From assembly GCA_019634575.1 (NCBI GenBank), contig JAHCAY010000001.1:1116001-1180000 (forward strand): a stretch of DNA of 64,000 nt. The letters run 5' to 3'. Below the pieces are notes generated by a model, which saw only the letters and a list, made by a program, of their open reading frames with translations, had not been told where the DNA came from and ran no database searches. The position numbers and the translations under genes were made by a program. The DNA is from Candidatus Didemnitutus sp. (GTDB lineage: Bacteria; Verrucomicrobiota; Verrucomicrobiia; Opitutales; Opitutaceae). Shown one piece after another: positions 7,949 through 17,236 of the stretch (the first letter of the stretch is position 1; the number at the start of each line of letters is the position of its first letter).

Positions 7949-10801
7949 TCAGTCGCGCGGGCGCTCGAGCACCAGTCGTAGCGAATCCAGGCGCAGTCGC
8001 GCCGCAGCGATCGCGGTGCGGACCTGCTCGAGTTGCGCGCCGACCAGGGCAATTTCCTCCGGACGCACGTGGTCGTTCAGCTTCTGCAAGTCGAGCAGGC
8101 GCTGCCGCTCCGCGGTCAGCATCGCTTCCGCGCGGTCGGCCGCCGCGCGGCGCAGCTCCACGGCGCGCGTCTCGGCCTCTTCGCCGGCCGCGCTCACTAG
8201 CTTCTTCAGCACGGCGGCGTTGAAGCCCGGCTGCTCGAGAAAGCGATGCAGGTCACCATCCTCGAACGTGTCCGCGATGTCCTCCGCCGCACGCTCGTCG
8301 GTCAGATCGTTGCCGCGCACATCCACGACCACGCGCACCGGTTGCGGCGCGAGGAAACGATCCACGCCCCACCGCGCCTCGGCGACGGGCTCGAGCACAT
8401 AGACCGCCTCGACGAACAAATTCGGCGCGTCGCCGACGGAGGTGCCGAACGCCGTGGTGCCCGCGGGCGAGTCCACCAACAGATCGCTGGTGTCGCGCAG
8501 CAACGCGTGATCGGCGGAGAGAAAGGCAATGTCCTCGCGCGACAGCGCGCGCCGGCGATCGAAGGTCGCCAGCAGTCCGTCGGCCGGGATCGACGGGAAG
8601 CTTTCCACGTAAGCGTGGCTCGCATCGAGCGTGACCTCGACGCCCTCGTGCTCCTTCACCGTGACGCCGAAGTGATCGAGCAGATCGAGGAGCAGCGTGC
8701 GCACGGAACGATCCGCCTCGGCGGCGCGGATCGCATCGAGGACGCGCGCGGCGGCGGCGGCGTTGAAGGAATTGAGTTCGAGCAGCCGGTCGCGTCCTTT
8801 TTCAATGCGCGCCGCCCGCTCCCGCCGAAACGCCTGCGTGTCCGCCACGAGCGCCGCGAGTTCCTTTTCCCGTGCGCTCGCACGCGTCGAAAAACCGGTC
8901 GCCAGCGTCAGCAGCGGCACGCGAAACGCCTCCTGATAATCGGCGCCGCCGTGCAACGGCGCTTCGAACGCATCGAGCCCCGCGTGATACCACTCGACCA
9001 CCGGTTCCTGGGCGCTGCCGCGCACATAGGGCACGTGCACGCGGATCGTCTCCGTCTGGCCGATGCGATCGAGGCGCCCGATGCGCTGCTCGACGAGCCC
9101 GGGATTCAGCGGCAGGTCGAAGAGCACGAGATGGTGCGCAAATTGGAAATTGCGGCCCTCGCTGCCGATCTCGGAGCACAGCAACAATTGCGCGCCATCG
9201 GGCTCGGCAAACCACGCCGCCTGCCGGTCGCGCTGCACCAGCGGCAGCCCCTCGTGAAACTGGCCGACCTTGAAGGCGGCCTTTTCCTGCAACGCCGCCT
9301 CGATCGCCGCGACCTTCCGCGCCGAGCGGCAAATCAAAAGCACTTTCGCCGGCTTCATTTCCGCCAGAAATTCCGCGAGCCACGCGATGCGCGGATCGTC
9401 ACGGAACGAGTAACGGATCGCCGCCTCTCCGCCCGTTTCCTCCGCTTCGAGTTCGCGCGCGATGCGTGCGAGCAACGTCGTGTCGTCCATCGCATCGCAC
9501 GGCACCGGGCAAAATTGCCGCCGCGGGAAACCGGTCATGCCCGCCCGCGTGTTGCGGAAGACCACGCGCCCCGTCCCGTGCTGATCGAGCAACGTGCGCA
9601 GCAAGGCTTCGCGCGCTCCCGCCCGTCCGGCCTTCAGCGCCGCCAGATGTTCCTCGACCCGCGCCGGATCGCGCGTGAAGAGCTGCCGCAGCGCCGTGTG
9701 ATCCTTCGCCGTCAGCGCGCGCTCGCCCACGATCTTGTCCGCGATCGCGGCGACGGCGGTGAACTTGTCGGCCTCGGCGGTGAACTGCGCGAAGTCCGCA
9801 TAGCGCGCCGGATCGAGCAGCCGCAACCGCGCGAAATGTCCGGCGAGCCCGAGCTGGGTCGGCGTGGCGGTGAGCAACAACAAGCCCGGCGTGCGCGCGG
9901 CGAGTTGCTCGACGAGCTGGTAGCCCGCGCTGGCCGCGTCCGGTTGCCATTCGAGATGATGCGCCTCGTCCACGATCAGCAGGTCCCAACCCGCCGCCAC
10001 GGCCTGCTCGCGCCGCGTCTCGCTGGCCGCGAGGAAATCCGTGCTCGCAAGCGCCAGCTGCGCGGCGAGGAAGGGGTTCTGTTCCGGCTCGCTGCGTTCG
10101 CATTCGGCGCAGCGCGCCTCGTCGTAGATGCTGAACCAGAGGTTGAATCGCCGCAGCAGTTCCACGAACCACTGGTGCGTTAGCGATTCCGGCACGAGCA
10201 CCAGCGCGCGCCGGACCTGGCCGACGGCGAGCAGACGCTGCAAAATCAGGCCGGCCTCGATCGTTTTGCCGAGACCGACCTCGTCGGCGAGCAACACGCG
10301 CGGCAGGCGGCGCGAGGCGACTTCCTGCAGGATGTAGAACTGGTGCGGGATCAGGTCGACGCGCGCCCCGAGAAACCCGCGCACTTCCGACTGCCGCCAC
10401 GCCGCCTGCCAGCGCAAGGCGCGCAACCGCAAGTCGAACACTTCGCCCGGCTCCGCCTGCCCCGCGAGCAAGCGCTCCGGCGGACGGCTGACACTCGTGA
10501 CATCCGACACCTCGTCCTCGCGCACGCTGCGTCCCTCGCCCGCGTAGGTCAGCAGGCCGTCTTGCTCTGTCACGCGTTCGATCGTGAACCGCGCACCCGC
10601 GCGCGCGGCGACGACCTCGCCGACGCGGAACAGCACGCGTTTCAGCACCGGCGTGTTCAACGCATAGAGGCGGCGCTCGCCGGCGGCGGGGAAGTCGACG
10701 GCGATCCGCTTGGCGGCGCGATCGACCTGCGCGACGACACCGAGCCCGAGTTCGGGCTCGCGTTCACTGAGGCAGCGTTGGCCGGCGACGGAAAGCGACA
10801 T
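7949..10801 (-). CDS. rapA: RNA polymerase-associated SNF2-family helicase RapA
   Basis: 950 residues, close to the 968 of E. coli RapA. An N-terminal Tudor-like region (about 1-110) is followed by a SNF2 ATPase: Walker A LLADEVGLGKTIEAG at about 170-184, the DEAH box in LLIVDEAHHLEW, TATPTQLGL, and helicase C motifs (LLLCSEIGSEGRNFQ, QRIGRLDRIGQ). The RapA-specific C-terminal region follows. RapA recycles RNA polymerase from stalled post-termination complexes. It is a single-copy housekeeping gene here with no obvious operon partner. Confidence 0.92.
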   Translation of the reverse strand: MSLSVAGQRCLSEREPELGLGVVAQVDRAAKRIAVDFPAAGERRLYALNTPVLKRVLFRVGEVVAARAGARFTIERVTEQDGLLTYAGEGRSVREDEVSDVTSVSRPPERLLAGQAEPGEVFDLRLRALRWQAAWRQSEVRGFLGARVDLIPHQFYILQEVASRRLPRVLLADEVGLGKTIEAGLILQRLLAVGQVRRALVLVPESLTHQWFVELLRRFNLWFSIYDEARCAECERSEPEQNPFLAAQLALASTDFLAASETRREQAVAAGWDLLIVDEAHHLEWQPDAASAGYQLVEQLAARTPGLLLLTATPTQLGLAGHFARLRLLDPARYADFAQFTAEADKFTAVAAIADKIVGERALTAKDHTALRQLFTRDPARVEEHLAALKAGRAGAREALLRTLLDQHGTGRVVFRNTRAGMTGFPRRQFCPVPCDAMDDTTLLARIARELEAEETGGEAAIRYSFRDDPRIAWLAEFLAEMKPAKVLLICRSARKVAAIEAALQEKAAFKVGQFHEGLPLVQRDRQAAWFAEPDGAQLLLCSEIGSEGRNFQFAHHLVLFDLPLNPGLVEQRIGRLDRIGQTETIRVHVPYVRGSAQEPVVEWYHAGLDAFEAPLHGGADYQEAFRVPLLTLATGFSTRASAREKELAALVADTQAFRRERAARIEKGRDRLLELNSFNAAAAARVLDAIRAAEADRSVRTLLLDLLDHFGVTVKEHEGVEVTLDASHAYVESFPSIPADGLLATFDRRRALSREDIAFLSADHALLRDTSDLLVDSPAGTTAFGTSVGDAPNLFVEAVYVLEPVAEARWGVDRFLAPQPVRVVVDVRGNDLTDERAAEDIADTFEDGDLHRFLEQPGFNAAVLKKLVSAAGEEAETRAVELRRAAADRAEAMLTAERQRLLDLQKLNDHVRPEEIALVGAQLEQVRTAIAAARLRLDSLRLVLERPRD

Positions 10802-10921
10802 GCCGCCATGAGGGGCGAGTCGCGCGCCATTTCAAAAACAATTTGGCGGCGACGAGCGCGCCGGACGCGATGCTCATGCCACAAGCCGGCGCCCACCTTC
10901 GGAGGAACGCCTAACCGCAGC

Positions 10922-12625
10922 TCAGCCGCCCCACGCCTTGAAATCCCTCAGGCTCGAGCCGCCGAGGAACTCACGTAGGATCGAGTTCTCCGGCACCTGG
11001 CCGGCGTCGATCGGGGCGAACCACTGGAGCAGCGCCAGCAGGCGCACGGCCTCGACGTGCTCCGGCGTGCCGTGCGGGACCTGACGGAGCAGCGGCTCGG
11101 CGATCGGGCGCAGCGCGGCGAGTTCGTAGACGAGCGCGGAGTTGAACATCGCGTCGGCGTTTTCCTGATGCGGGAAGATGTGCAGCTTTTCGCCGCGGCG
11201 CACCGATTCCCAGCGCGAGAGCGTGTCCGTCGCGGAGTAGCCACGATCGCGGGCGTCGCGCACGATGCGCCGGACCAGGCGCGTATCGGTGGTCGAGAGA
11301 CGGTTGTGCCGGTCGAGGCTGAGCTGCGTGAGCGCGGAGGCGAAAACACGGAACGCCTGCGCCGCGAGCGCGGGCGGCACGAGCGCGGGATTCAGGCCGT
11401 GGATGCCCTCGAGGATCACGATCTGGCCCGGGCGCAACCGCACGACGTCGCCCGTCTCCGGACGTCCGCGCACGAAGTTGTAGCGCGGCAGTTGCACCTC
11501 GCGGCCCTCGAGGAGCGCGGCGAGATGTTCGGCGAGCAACTCGAGGTTGAGCGCGCCGATGGTTTCGAAGTCGAATTTGCCGTCGGCGTCGCGGGGCGTG
11601 CGCTCGCGCTCGACGAAATAGTTGTCCATCTCCAGGGCGAACGGCGAGAGCCCGCGTGCGAGCAGCTGCACGGCGAGGCGGCGCGAGAAGGTGGTCTTGC
11701 CCGAGGAGGACGGCCCGGAGATGAGCACGAGGCGGCCGCCGTCGCCGCGCTCGGCGATTTGCTGGGCGATGCTGGCGATGTGCTGTTCGTGCAACGCCTC
11801 GGACACGAGCATGATCTCCCGCGCGCGGTTAGCCTGGATGGCGTTCACGAGCGCGCCGACGTCGCCGATGCCGAGCCGGTCGAGCCAGTCGCCGTATTGG
11901 CGGAAGGCCGCGAGGAGTTTCGGCGTGGGCACGATGCCCTTGGGCTGCTTCGGCGCGTGCTGGCGCGGGTAGAGCAACGCGAATCCGCCATTGTCCACAA
12001 CCAGATCGAACCACTCCAGATAACCGGTCGACGGCACCATGTATCCGTGGTGGTAATCCACGTAGCCGTCGACTTGGTAGAGATCGATCGTCGGGCTCTT
12101 GCGATGACGCAGTAGGCGGACCTTGTCGGCCGCGCCACGCGCCTCGAACACCTCGATCGCTTCGGACACCGGCACCCGCCGGTTCTGGAACGGCAGATCC
12201 TGCGCCACCAAGCGGCGCATCTCGTCGCGGAGTTGCGCGAGTTCGTCTGCGCTCAACGGCGCGCGACCGCGCACCTCGCAATAGTATCCGCCGGAGGAGA
12301 GCGCATGGTCGACATGCAACGAGGCACCCGGAAACTGCCGGCTGAACGCCGTGCAGAGCAGAAACGTGAGCGAGCGCCGATAGATGCGCGCACCGTCCGC
12401 ATCGGTCATCGCGACGGGACGGACCCGCGCCTCGAGTTCGAGCCGGTGCGTCAGCTCGCGCAACTCGCCGTTGACGATCGCACCCACGATCCGCGACGGC
12501 CACACCGGACGCAGCGGCTGGAGCAGTTTCTCGAGCGACTCGCCGCGCGCGCCGCGCATGACGCGTCCGTCGGGCAGATGGAATTCAACGACCTCGCTCG
12601 GGGGAACAAAACAGGGCTCGGACAT
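10922..12625 (-). CDS. TGS-domain uridine/nucleoside kinase-like protein
   Basis: 567 residues from the ATG at MSEPCF (a start 45 bases upstream is possible but less likely). Residues 10-70 resemble a TGS domain, and about 85-150 a threonyl-tRNA-synthetase-type second additional domain (HVDHALSSGGYYCEV). The C-terminal half is a uridine kinase/phosphoribulokinase fold with P-loop GPSSSGKT at 304-311, followed by EMDNYFVER and ILEGIHGLNP. This architecture is known in bacterial nucleoside kinases. It probably phosphorylates uridine or cytidine; the synthetase-like part is not catalytic for aminoacylation. Confidence 0.82.
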   Translation of the reverse strand: MSEPCFVPPSEVVEFHLPDGRVMRGARGESLEKLLQPLRPVWPSRIVGAIVNGELRELTHRLELEARVRPVAMTDADGARIYRRSLTFLLCTAFSRQFPGASLHVDHALSSGGYYCEVRGRAPLSADELAQLRDEMRRLVAQDLPFQNRRVPVSEAIEVFEARGAADKVRLLRHRKSPTIDLYQVDGYVDYHHGYMVPSTGYLEWFDLVVDNGGFALLYPRQHAPKQPKGIVPTPKLLAAFRQYGDWLDRLGIGDVGALVNAIQANRAREIMLVSEALHEQHIASIAQQIAERGDGGRLVLISGPSSSGKTTFSRRLAVQLLARGLSPFALEMDNYFVERERTPRDADGKFDFETIGALNLELLAEHLAALLEGREVQLPRYNFVRGRPETGDVVRLRPGQIVILEGIHGLNPALVPPALAAQAFRVFASALTQLSLDRHNRLSTTDTRLVRRIVRDARDRGYSATDTLSRWESVRRGEKLHIFPHQENADAMFNSALVYELAALRPIAEPLLRQVPHGTPEHVEAVRLLALLQWFAPIDAGQVPENSILREFLGGSSLRDFKAWGG

Positions 12626-12716
12626 GGGAGACGATAGGGCTTCGACAGCAGGCGGGCGGCGCGAATGCACCGCACAGCAGGAAGATATCGGCGCAAACCG
12701 GCCCCGGCTTCAAAGT

Positions 12717-12749
12717 AAAAACCACGGCCCCGCTCCCGGCGCAGGGGCC
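12717..12749 (-). terminator. probable intrinsic terminator of the SDR gene
   Basis: On the minus strand GGCCCC (12749-12744) pairs with GGGGCC (12731-12726) across a 12-base loop, then GTGG and a run of five T (12721-12717). It lies about 50 bases past the SDR stop codon and before the kinase start. Confidence 0.45.
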
Positions 12750-12798
12750 GATCAGGCCGCTGCGCCAGCGCATGCCGGCGAAACCGAACGCAGCCGCC

Positions 12799-13560
12799 TC
12801 AAAGGAGCATTCCGCCGGAGGCTTCGATGCGCTGGGCGTTCACCCAGCGCCCCGCGTCGCTGCAAAGGAAGTCCACCACCCCGCCGATGTCCTCCGGCAC
12901 GCCGACGCGCCCCAGCGCGATGTGTTGGGCGAAAAATTCCCGTGCCCCGGGTCGCGAGAGCGCTTCGTGCGTGAAATCCGTCTCGATGATTCCGGGCGCC
13001 ACGACGTTCGCGCTGATCCGCCGCGCGCCGAGTTCCTTGGCCAGGTAGCGGGTGAAGACCTCGATCGCGCCCTTCATCGAAGCATAGGCCGCGTAGCCCG
13101 GGACGCTGAAACGCGCGAGTCCGGTCGACGTGTTCACGATCCGGCCGCCATCCGCGAGCAGCGGCAGCAGGCGCTGGGTAAGGAAGAACACGCCCTTGAA
13201 GTGCACCATGAACAGCTCGTCGAAGGCCGCCTCGGTGAAGTTCGCGAACGGCGCGGCGCGGTCGACGCCCGCGTTGTTCACGAGGAAGTCGAACGTCTCA
13301 CGCTGCCATGTGTCGCGCAACACAGCCGCCAGCTCCGCCGCGAACGCCGCGAAGGTTGCCGGGCGCGCCACATCCAGCGGCAGCACGACCACCCGGCGCC
13401 CAAGCGCACGAATCTCCGCGGCGACCGTCTCCGCCTCGTCCCTCCGCTGCCGATAAGTGACGACGAGGTCGGCGCCGGAGCGCGCCAACTGGAGAGCAAT
13501 GGCGCGGCCGAGGCCGCGGGAACTGCCGGTAACGAGGGCGATTTTTTCGGTGTGTTTCAT
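12799..13560 (-). CDS. short-chain dehydrogenase/reductase
   Basis: 253-residue classical SDR oxidoreductase. The nucleotide-binding motif TGSSRGLG is at 11-18, NNAG near 93-96, catalytic serine in IVNTSTG, and YASMK (YxxxK) near 156-160. The C-terminus (EDIGGVVDFLCSDAG, QRIEASGGMLL) is typical of FabG-like enzymes. Substrate is unknown. The gene is divergent from an AraC-family regulator 160 bases away, and AraC_N-type regulators often control a divergent oxidoreductase, so this is the probable target. Confidence 0.88.
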   Translation of the reverse strand: MKHTEKIALVTGSSRGLGRAIALQLARSGADLVVTYRQRRDEAETVAAEIRALGRRVVVLPLDVARPATFAAFAAELAAVLRDTWQRETFDFLVNNAGVDRAAPFANFTEAAFDELFMVHFKGVFFLTQRLLPLLADGGRIVNTSTGLARFSVPGYAAYASMKGAIEVFTRYLAKELGARRISANVVAPGIIETDFTHEALSRPGAREFFAQHIALGRVGVPEDIGGVVDFLCSDAGRWVNAQRIEASGGMLL

Positions 13561-13720
13561 GAGAGGAAAAGGCGCATCGCGAAGAACGTCGTGCGCACCA
13601 CCATCCTAGCGCAGACACCGCGATCCCGAAATACCCGGGGCTCGCGATTCCTTGCCCATTCCTCCGGCGGGGCGGGAATGCCGTTGCGTCCTACACCGAC
13701 CGGCTTGCCTATTCCTCGCC

Positions 13721-14656
13721 ATGCGCACCGCGACTTCGCTGCCTGGCTCCGCCGCTCCCTCCGCTGATGTCGCCACGCGCCGGCTGGCCGAACTATTGTC
13801 TGAGCTGGCGACCGGCGAGGGATTTTCGGCGTCGCGGCTGCCGGGCGTGCGATTCATGCGCTCGACGATTCATGTGCCGCGCTCGCCGATCGCCTACGAT
13901 CCCGGCCTCTGCCTCATCGCGCAGGGCACGAAGATCGGACACTTCGGCGAGCGACGCGTGGTCTACGACGCGCACAACTATCTCGCGCTCGCCGCACCGA
14001 CGCCGTTCGAATGCGAGACGCGCGGGAGCGCCAGGCAGCCGGTGCTCGGACTTTTCGTCACCGTGCCTCCGGCTCTGATCGCCGAGTTGCTGCTGCAAAT
14101 GAATCCCGGCGACGAGCGGTCGAGCAACGCCGTGGCGGTCCAGACTGCGCCGCTGGACGCAGACATGATCGGCGCAGCCGAGCGTCTCGTCGCCAACCTC
14201 CGCGAACCCGAGGATGCGCGCATCCTCGCGCCGCACGGTGTGCGCGAGATCGTCTACCGCGCGCTGCGCGGACCGCTCGGCGGCAGCCTCCGCGCCTTGG
14301 CGGCTCCGGACTCGCATTTCGGCCAGATCAGCCGCGTGCTGCACCGGCTGCATACCGATTTCGCCCAGCCCGTCGGGATCGAGACACTGGCCCGCGAGGC
14401 CGGGATGAGCGCCTCGACATTTCACGCGCGGTTCAAGCAGATCACTTCCTCCTCGCCCGTGCAGTATCTCAAGGCGCTGCGACTGCACAAGGCGCGCCTC
14501 CTGATGGTGCACGACGGCCTGAACGCCAGCAGCGCCGCGCACCGCGTCGGCTACGAGAGCGTTTCGCAGTTCAGTCGGGAATTCAAACGCCTGTTCGGCG
14601 CCACGCCCGCCGCGGCTGCCGGCCAGCTGCGCGAAGCGCTGGTGCGACTGGCCTGA
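13721..14656 (+). CDS. AraC-family transcriptional regulator
   Basis: 311 residues from the ATG at MRTATSLPG; the open frame extends 69 bases upstream without supporting features. The N-terminal AraC_N domain (about 35-190, with SPIAYDPGLCLIAQGTK) precedes two helix-turn-helix motifs: IETLAREAGMSASTFHARFK at about 228-247 and the second in AHRVGYESVSQFSREFKRLFG at about 277-297. This subtype commonly regulates neighbouring aldo/keto reductases or dehydrogenases in response to small molecules. The divergent SDR gene is the likely target. It meets the ADOP permease gene tail to tail with no gap. Confidence 0.88.
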   Translation: MRTATSLPGSAAPSADVATRRLAELLSELATGEGFSASRLPGVRFMRSTIHVPRSPIAYDPGLCLIAQGTKIGHFGERRVVYDAHNYLALAAPTPFECETRGSARQPVLGLFVTVPPALIAELLLQMNPGDERSSNAVAVQTAPLDADMIGAAERLVANLREPEDARILAPHGVREIVYRALRGPLGGSLRALAAPDSHFGQISRVLHRLHTDFAQPVGIETLAREAGMSASTFHARFKQITSSSPVQYLKALRLHKARLLMVHDGLNASSAAHRVGYESVSQFSREFKRLFGATPAAAAGQLREALVRLA

Positions 14657-17104
14657 TCAGTCGTCGCGCAACGCGTCGATCGGCGACACGCGCGACGCAC
14701 GGTGCGACGGCACGAATGTCGCCGCGAGCACGACAAGCAGCAGGACCGCCGCCGTCGCGCCGAGCACGCCGAAATGCAATGTCTCGACGCCGAAGAGCTG
14801 GCTCTTCATCGCGCGCCCCGCCCCCCAGGCGCCCACGAGTCCGAGGGCCGTCCCGGCAAACAGCAGCTTCACGCCGAGCCCGAGGAATTGCCCCAGCACC
14901 TGCTGCGGTTGCGCGCCGAGCGCCATGCGCACGCCGATTTCGCGGCGGCGCTGGTTCACCGCGTAGGCGAGCACGCCGTAGGTGCCGATGGCCGCGAGCA
15001 CGAGCGCGACACCCGCGAAGATGCCCGCGAGAATCGCCGGCGAGCGCCGCGAGACGACCGACTCGTCGATCCACGCCTGCATCGGCTTGATGTCGTTCAC
15101 CGGCAGCGTGGAGTCCAACGCGAGCACGGTCTTCTGGAGCGCAGGCGCGAGGGTGGCGGCGGGCAGACTGCTTCGCACCGTCAGCGCGAAAGTGGAGGAC
15201 GAGTAGTGTTGATACGGGAAATACAGCGCACCCTGCGCGAAGGTCTCGGCGAGGCTCGTCTGCTTCACGTTGCCGACGACACCGACGATGGTGAAAGCCT
15301 CCTTTTCGTTGAAAGTCGGCCCGTTCACCAAGCGGTGGCCGAGCGCGCTTTGGCCGGGCCAGTAGCGCTGCGCGAAATCCACGTCGACGACGCACACGCG
15401 TTGCTCGCGGTGACTGTCGGCCTCCTCGAGCAGGCGGCCCTCGACGAGCGGGATGTTCAGCGCGCGCCAGTAGTCGCCCGCGACACCGGAAGTGAAGTGC
15501 GCGTGGATCGTGTCTCCCGGCTTGATCTCGATGCCTTCGATGGCGATGGCGTTGTTGTTCGTGTCGCCCGTCATCGGGAGATTCGTGTTCAACCCGACCG
15601 CCGTCACGCCGGGCTGCGCCCGGAGCTCGCCGAGCAGACGCTCGACGAAGGCGAGGCGCGGTTTCTCGTCGGGGTAGTTTTTGTAGGGCAGCGAAATCTG
15701 ACCCGTCAGCACCTGGTCGGGATTGAAACCGGGCTTCGTGGCGAGCACGCGCTGGAGACTCAGGCCGAGCAGGCCCGCGCCCGCCAGCAACACATACGCC
15801 AGCGCGACCTGCGTGACGATGAAGGCGTGGCGGAGATTCTGCGTCGAGCGGGTGACGGTGCCGCCGCGGCTCTCCGCCTGCAGCACAGGGGCGAGCCGCG
15901 TGTGGGAGTTGAACCAGACGACGGGCACCGCGAGGGCGAAACCCACGAGGACGGAGCCGGCAAAAGCCACGAGCGCCACGCGTCCGTCGAAGGCGACAGT
16001 GGCGCCGAGCGGCAACTGTTCCGTGCCCAAGGCCGCGAGGAGCTTGATGCCGGTCGCGCCAACCGCGAGACCGAGCAAGCCGCCGATCACGCCGAGCAGC
16101 ACCGTCTCGAGCAGCACGCCGCCGGCGATGTCGCGGCCGCTGGCGCCGAGCGCCTGCCGCACGGCGATCTCCTTGGCGCGACCGCTGGCGCGAATCAGGA
16201 GCAGGTTGACGAGATTCACGCCGCCGATGAGGAGCAGGAAGAGCACGCCGCCTTGGAGCAGGAGCAGCACAGGCCGGATTTCGCGGACGTGGTCGGCGTG
16301 CAGGCCGAAGACGTTCGTGCGATAGCCGGCACCCTTGATCAGGTGGGCAAAGGGATCGTCCTTCGCCTGCTCGGTGTTGAAGGCGTCGATCTGCGCCTGA
16401 GCCGTCGCCACCGTTTCCCCGGGGGCGAGGCGCGCGAACAGCAGGTAGTTGTTGGAGTGGCGGCGGTCGGGTTTCCGGTCCTCGGGATTCGAGGCGGCGG
16501 GGGTGAAGAACTGCGCCTTTTCCGACAGGAAGCGGAAGCCCGGCGGCAAGACGCCGATGACCTCGAACTCCTCGCTGTTGAGCGTGATCTTGCGGCCGAG
16601 GACATTCGGATCGGCCTGGAAATGCGTGCGCCAATAAGCATCGGTGAGGATGACGACGCGCGCGTCCTTGTAGAATGTCTCCGCCTCGGTGAACGTGCGG
16701 CCCATGGCGAGCGGCACGCCGAGCGTCGCGAAGAACTCCGGCGACACCCGGCCGCGCTCGACGCGCACGGGAGCGCCGGCATCGCCGACGATAGCGGTGC
16801 CGCCCTGGAAAATCGAAGTCGAGGCGAACGCCTTGATGGCCGCCTTGCGATCGTAGTAGTTCGGCAACGAGGCACCCGCGCGCTCGACGCCGGCGCCGGG
16901 ATAGGCATTCACCGCGATGACGAGACGGTCCGGCTCCGGAAAGGGCAGCGCGCGGACCAGCACGGCGTCGACGACCGCGAAGATCGCGACGTTGGCGCCG
17001 ATGCAAAGCGCGAGGGTGAGGACGACGGTGGTCGTAAAGCCGCGCTCGTGCACGAGCCGGCGGAGAGTTTGACGCAGGGCGTTGGCCGAAAACAGAGAAC
17101 TCAC
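14657..17104 (-). CDS. ADOP/MacB-FtsX family permease
   Basis: 815 residues with duplicated MacB_PCD and FtsX modules: an N-terminal helix (TTVVLTLALCIGANVAIFAVV), a periplasmic MacB core, three central helices near 280-400, a second periplasmic core with PMTGDTNNNAIAIEG, and C-terminal helices ending in PIDALRDD. This is the layout of the acidobacterial duplicated orphan permease group, which stands without an adjacent ATPase; none is present here. MacB relatives drive periplasmic export by mechanotransmission. The cargo is not apparent. Confidence 0.85.
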   Translation of the reverse strand: MSSLFSANALRQTLRRLVHERGFTTTVVLTLALCIGANVAIFAVVDAVLVRALPFPEPDRLVIAVNAYPGAGVERAGASLPNYYDRKAAIKAFASTSIFQGGTAIVGDAGAPVRVERGRVSPEFFATLGVPLAMGRTFTEAETFYKDARVVILTDAYWRTHFQADPNVLGRKITLNSEEFEVIGVLPPGFRFLSEKAQFFTPAASNPEDRKPDRRHSNNYLLFARLAPGETVATAQAQIDAFNTEQAKDDPFAHLIKGAGYRTNVFGLHADHVREIRPVLLLLQGGVLFLLLIGGVNLVNLLLIRASGRAKEIAVRQALGASGRDIAGGVLLETVLLGVIGGLLGLAVGATGIKLLAALGTEQLPLGATVAFDGRVALVAFAGSVLVGFALAVPVVWFNSHTRLAPVLQAESRGGTVTRSTQNLRHAFIVTQVALAYVLLAGAGLLGLSLQRVLATKPGFNPDQVLTGQISLPYKNYPDEKPRLAFVERLLGELRAQPGVTAVGLNTNLPMTGDTNNNAIAIEGIEIKPGDTIHAHFTSGVAGDYWRALNIPLVEGRLLEEADSHREQRVCVVDVDFAQRYWPGQSALGHRLVNGPTFNEKEAFTIVGVVGNVKQTSLAETFAQGALYFPYQHYSSSTFALTVRSSLPAATLAPALQKTVLALDSTLPVNDIKPMQAWIDESVVSRRSPAILAGIFAGVALVLAAIGTYGVLAYAVNQRRREIGVRMALGAQPQQVLGQFLGLGVKLLFAGTALGLVGAWGAGRAMKSQLFGVETLHFGVLGATAAVLLLVVLAATFVPSHRASRVSPIDALRDD

Positions 17105-17236
17105 GCTCCCACAACCCGGGGAGCCGCGCCGGAGTTACAGCAAAGTTGCGCGGAATCCCGCCCCTTTCGCGCCCAAGGCGTATGTGACGGAGGCCAGTTG
17201 ACGCGGCGCGCCGGTCCCGCATAACCGCACGCACGC

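Noticed and set aside
14702..17224. 840-codon plus-strand open frame opposite the ADOP permease
   Set aside because: Composition is the Arg/Ala/His/Glu mix of antisense GC-rich DNA, no domain is visible, and the opposite strand has a clear permease.
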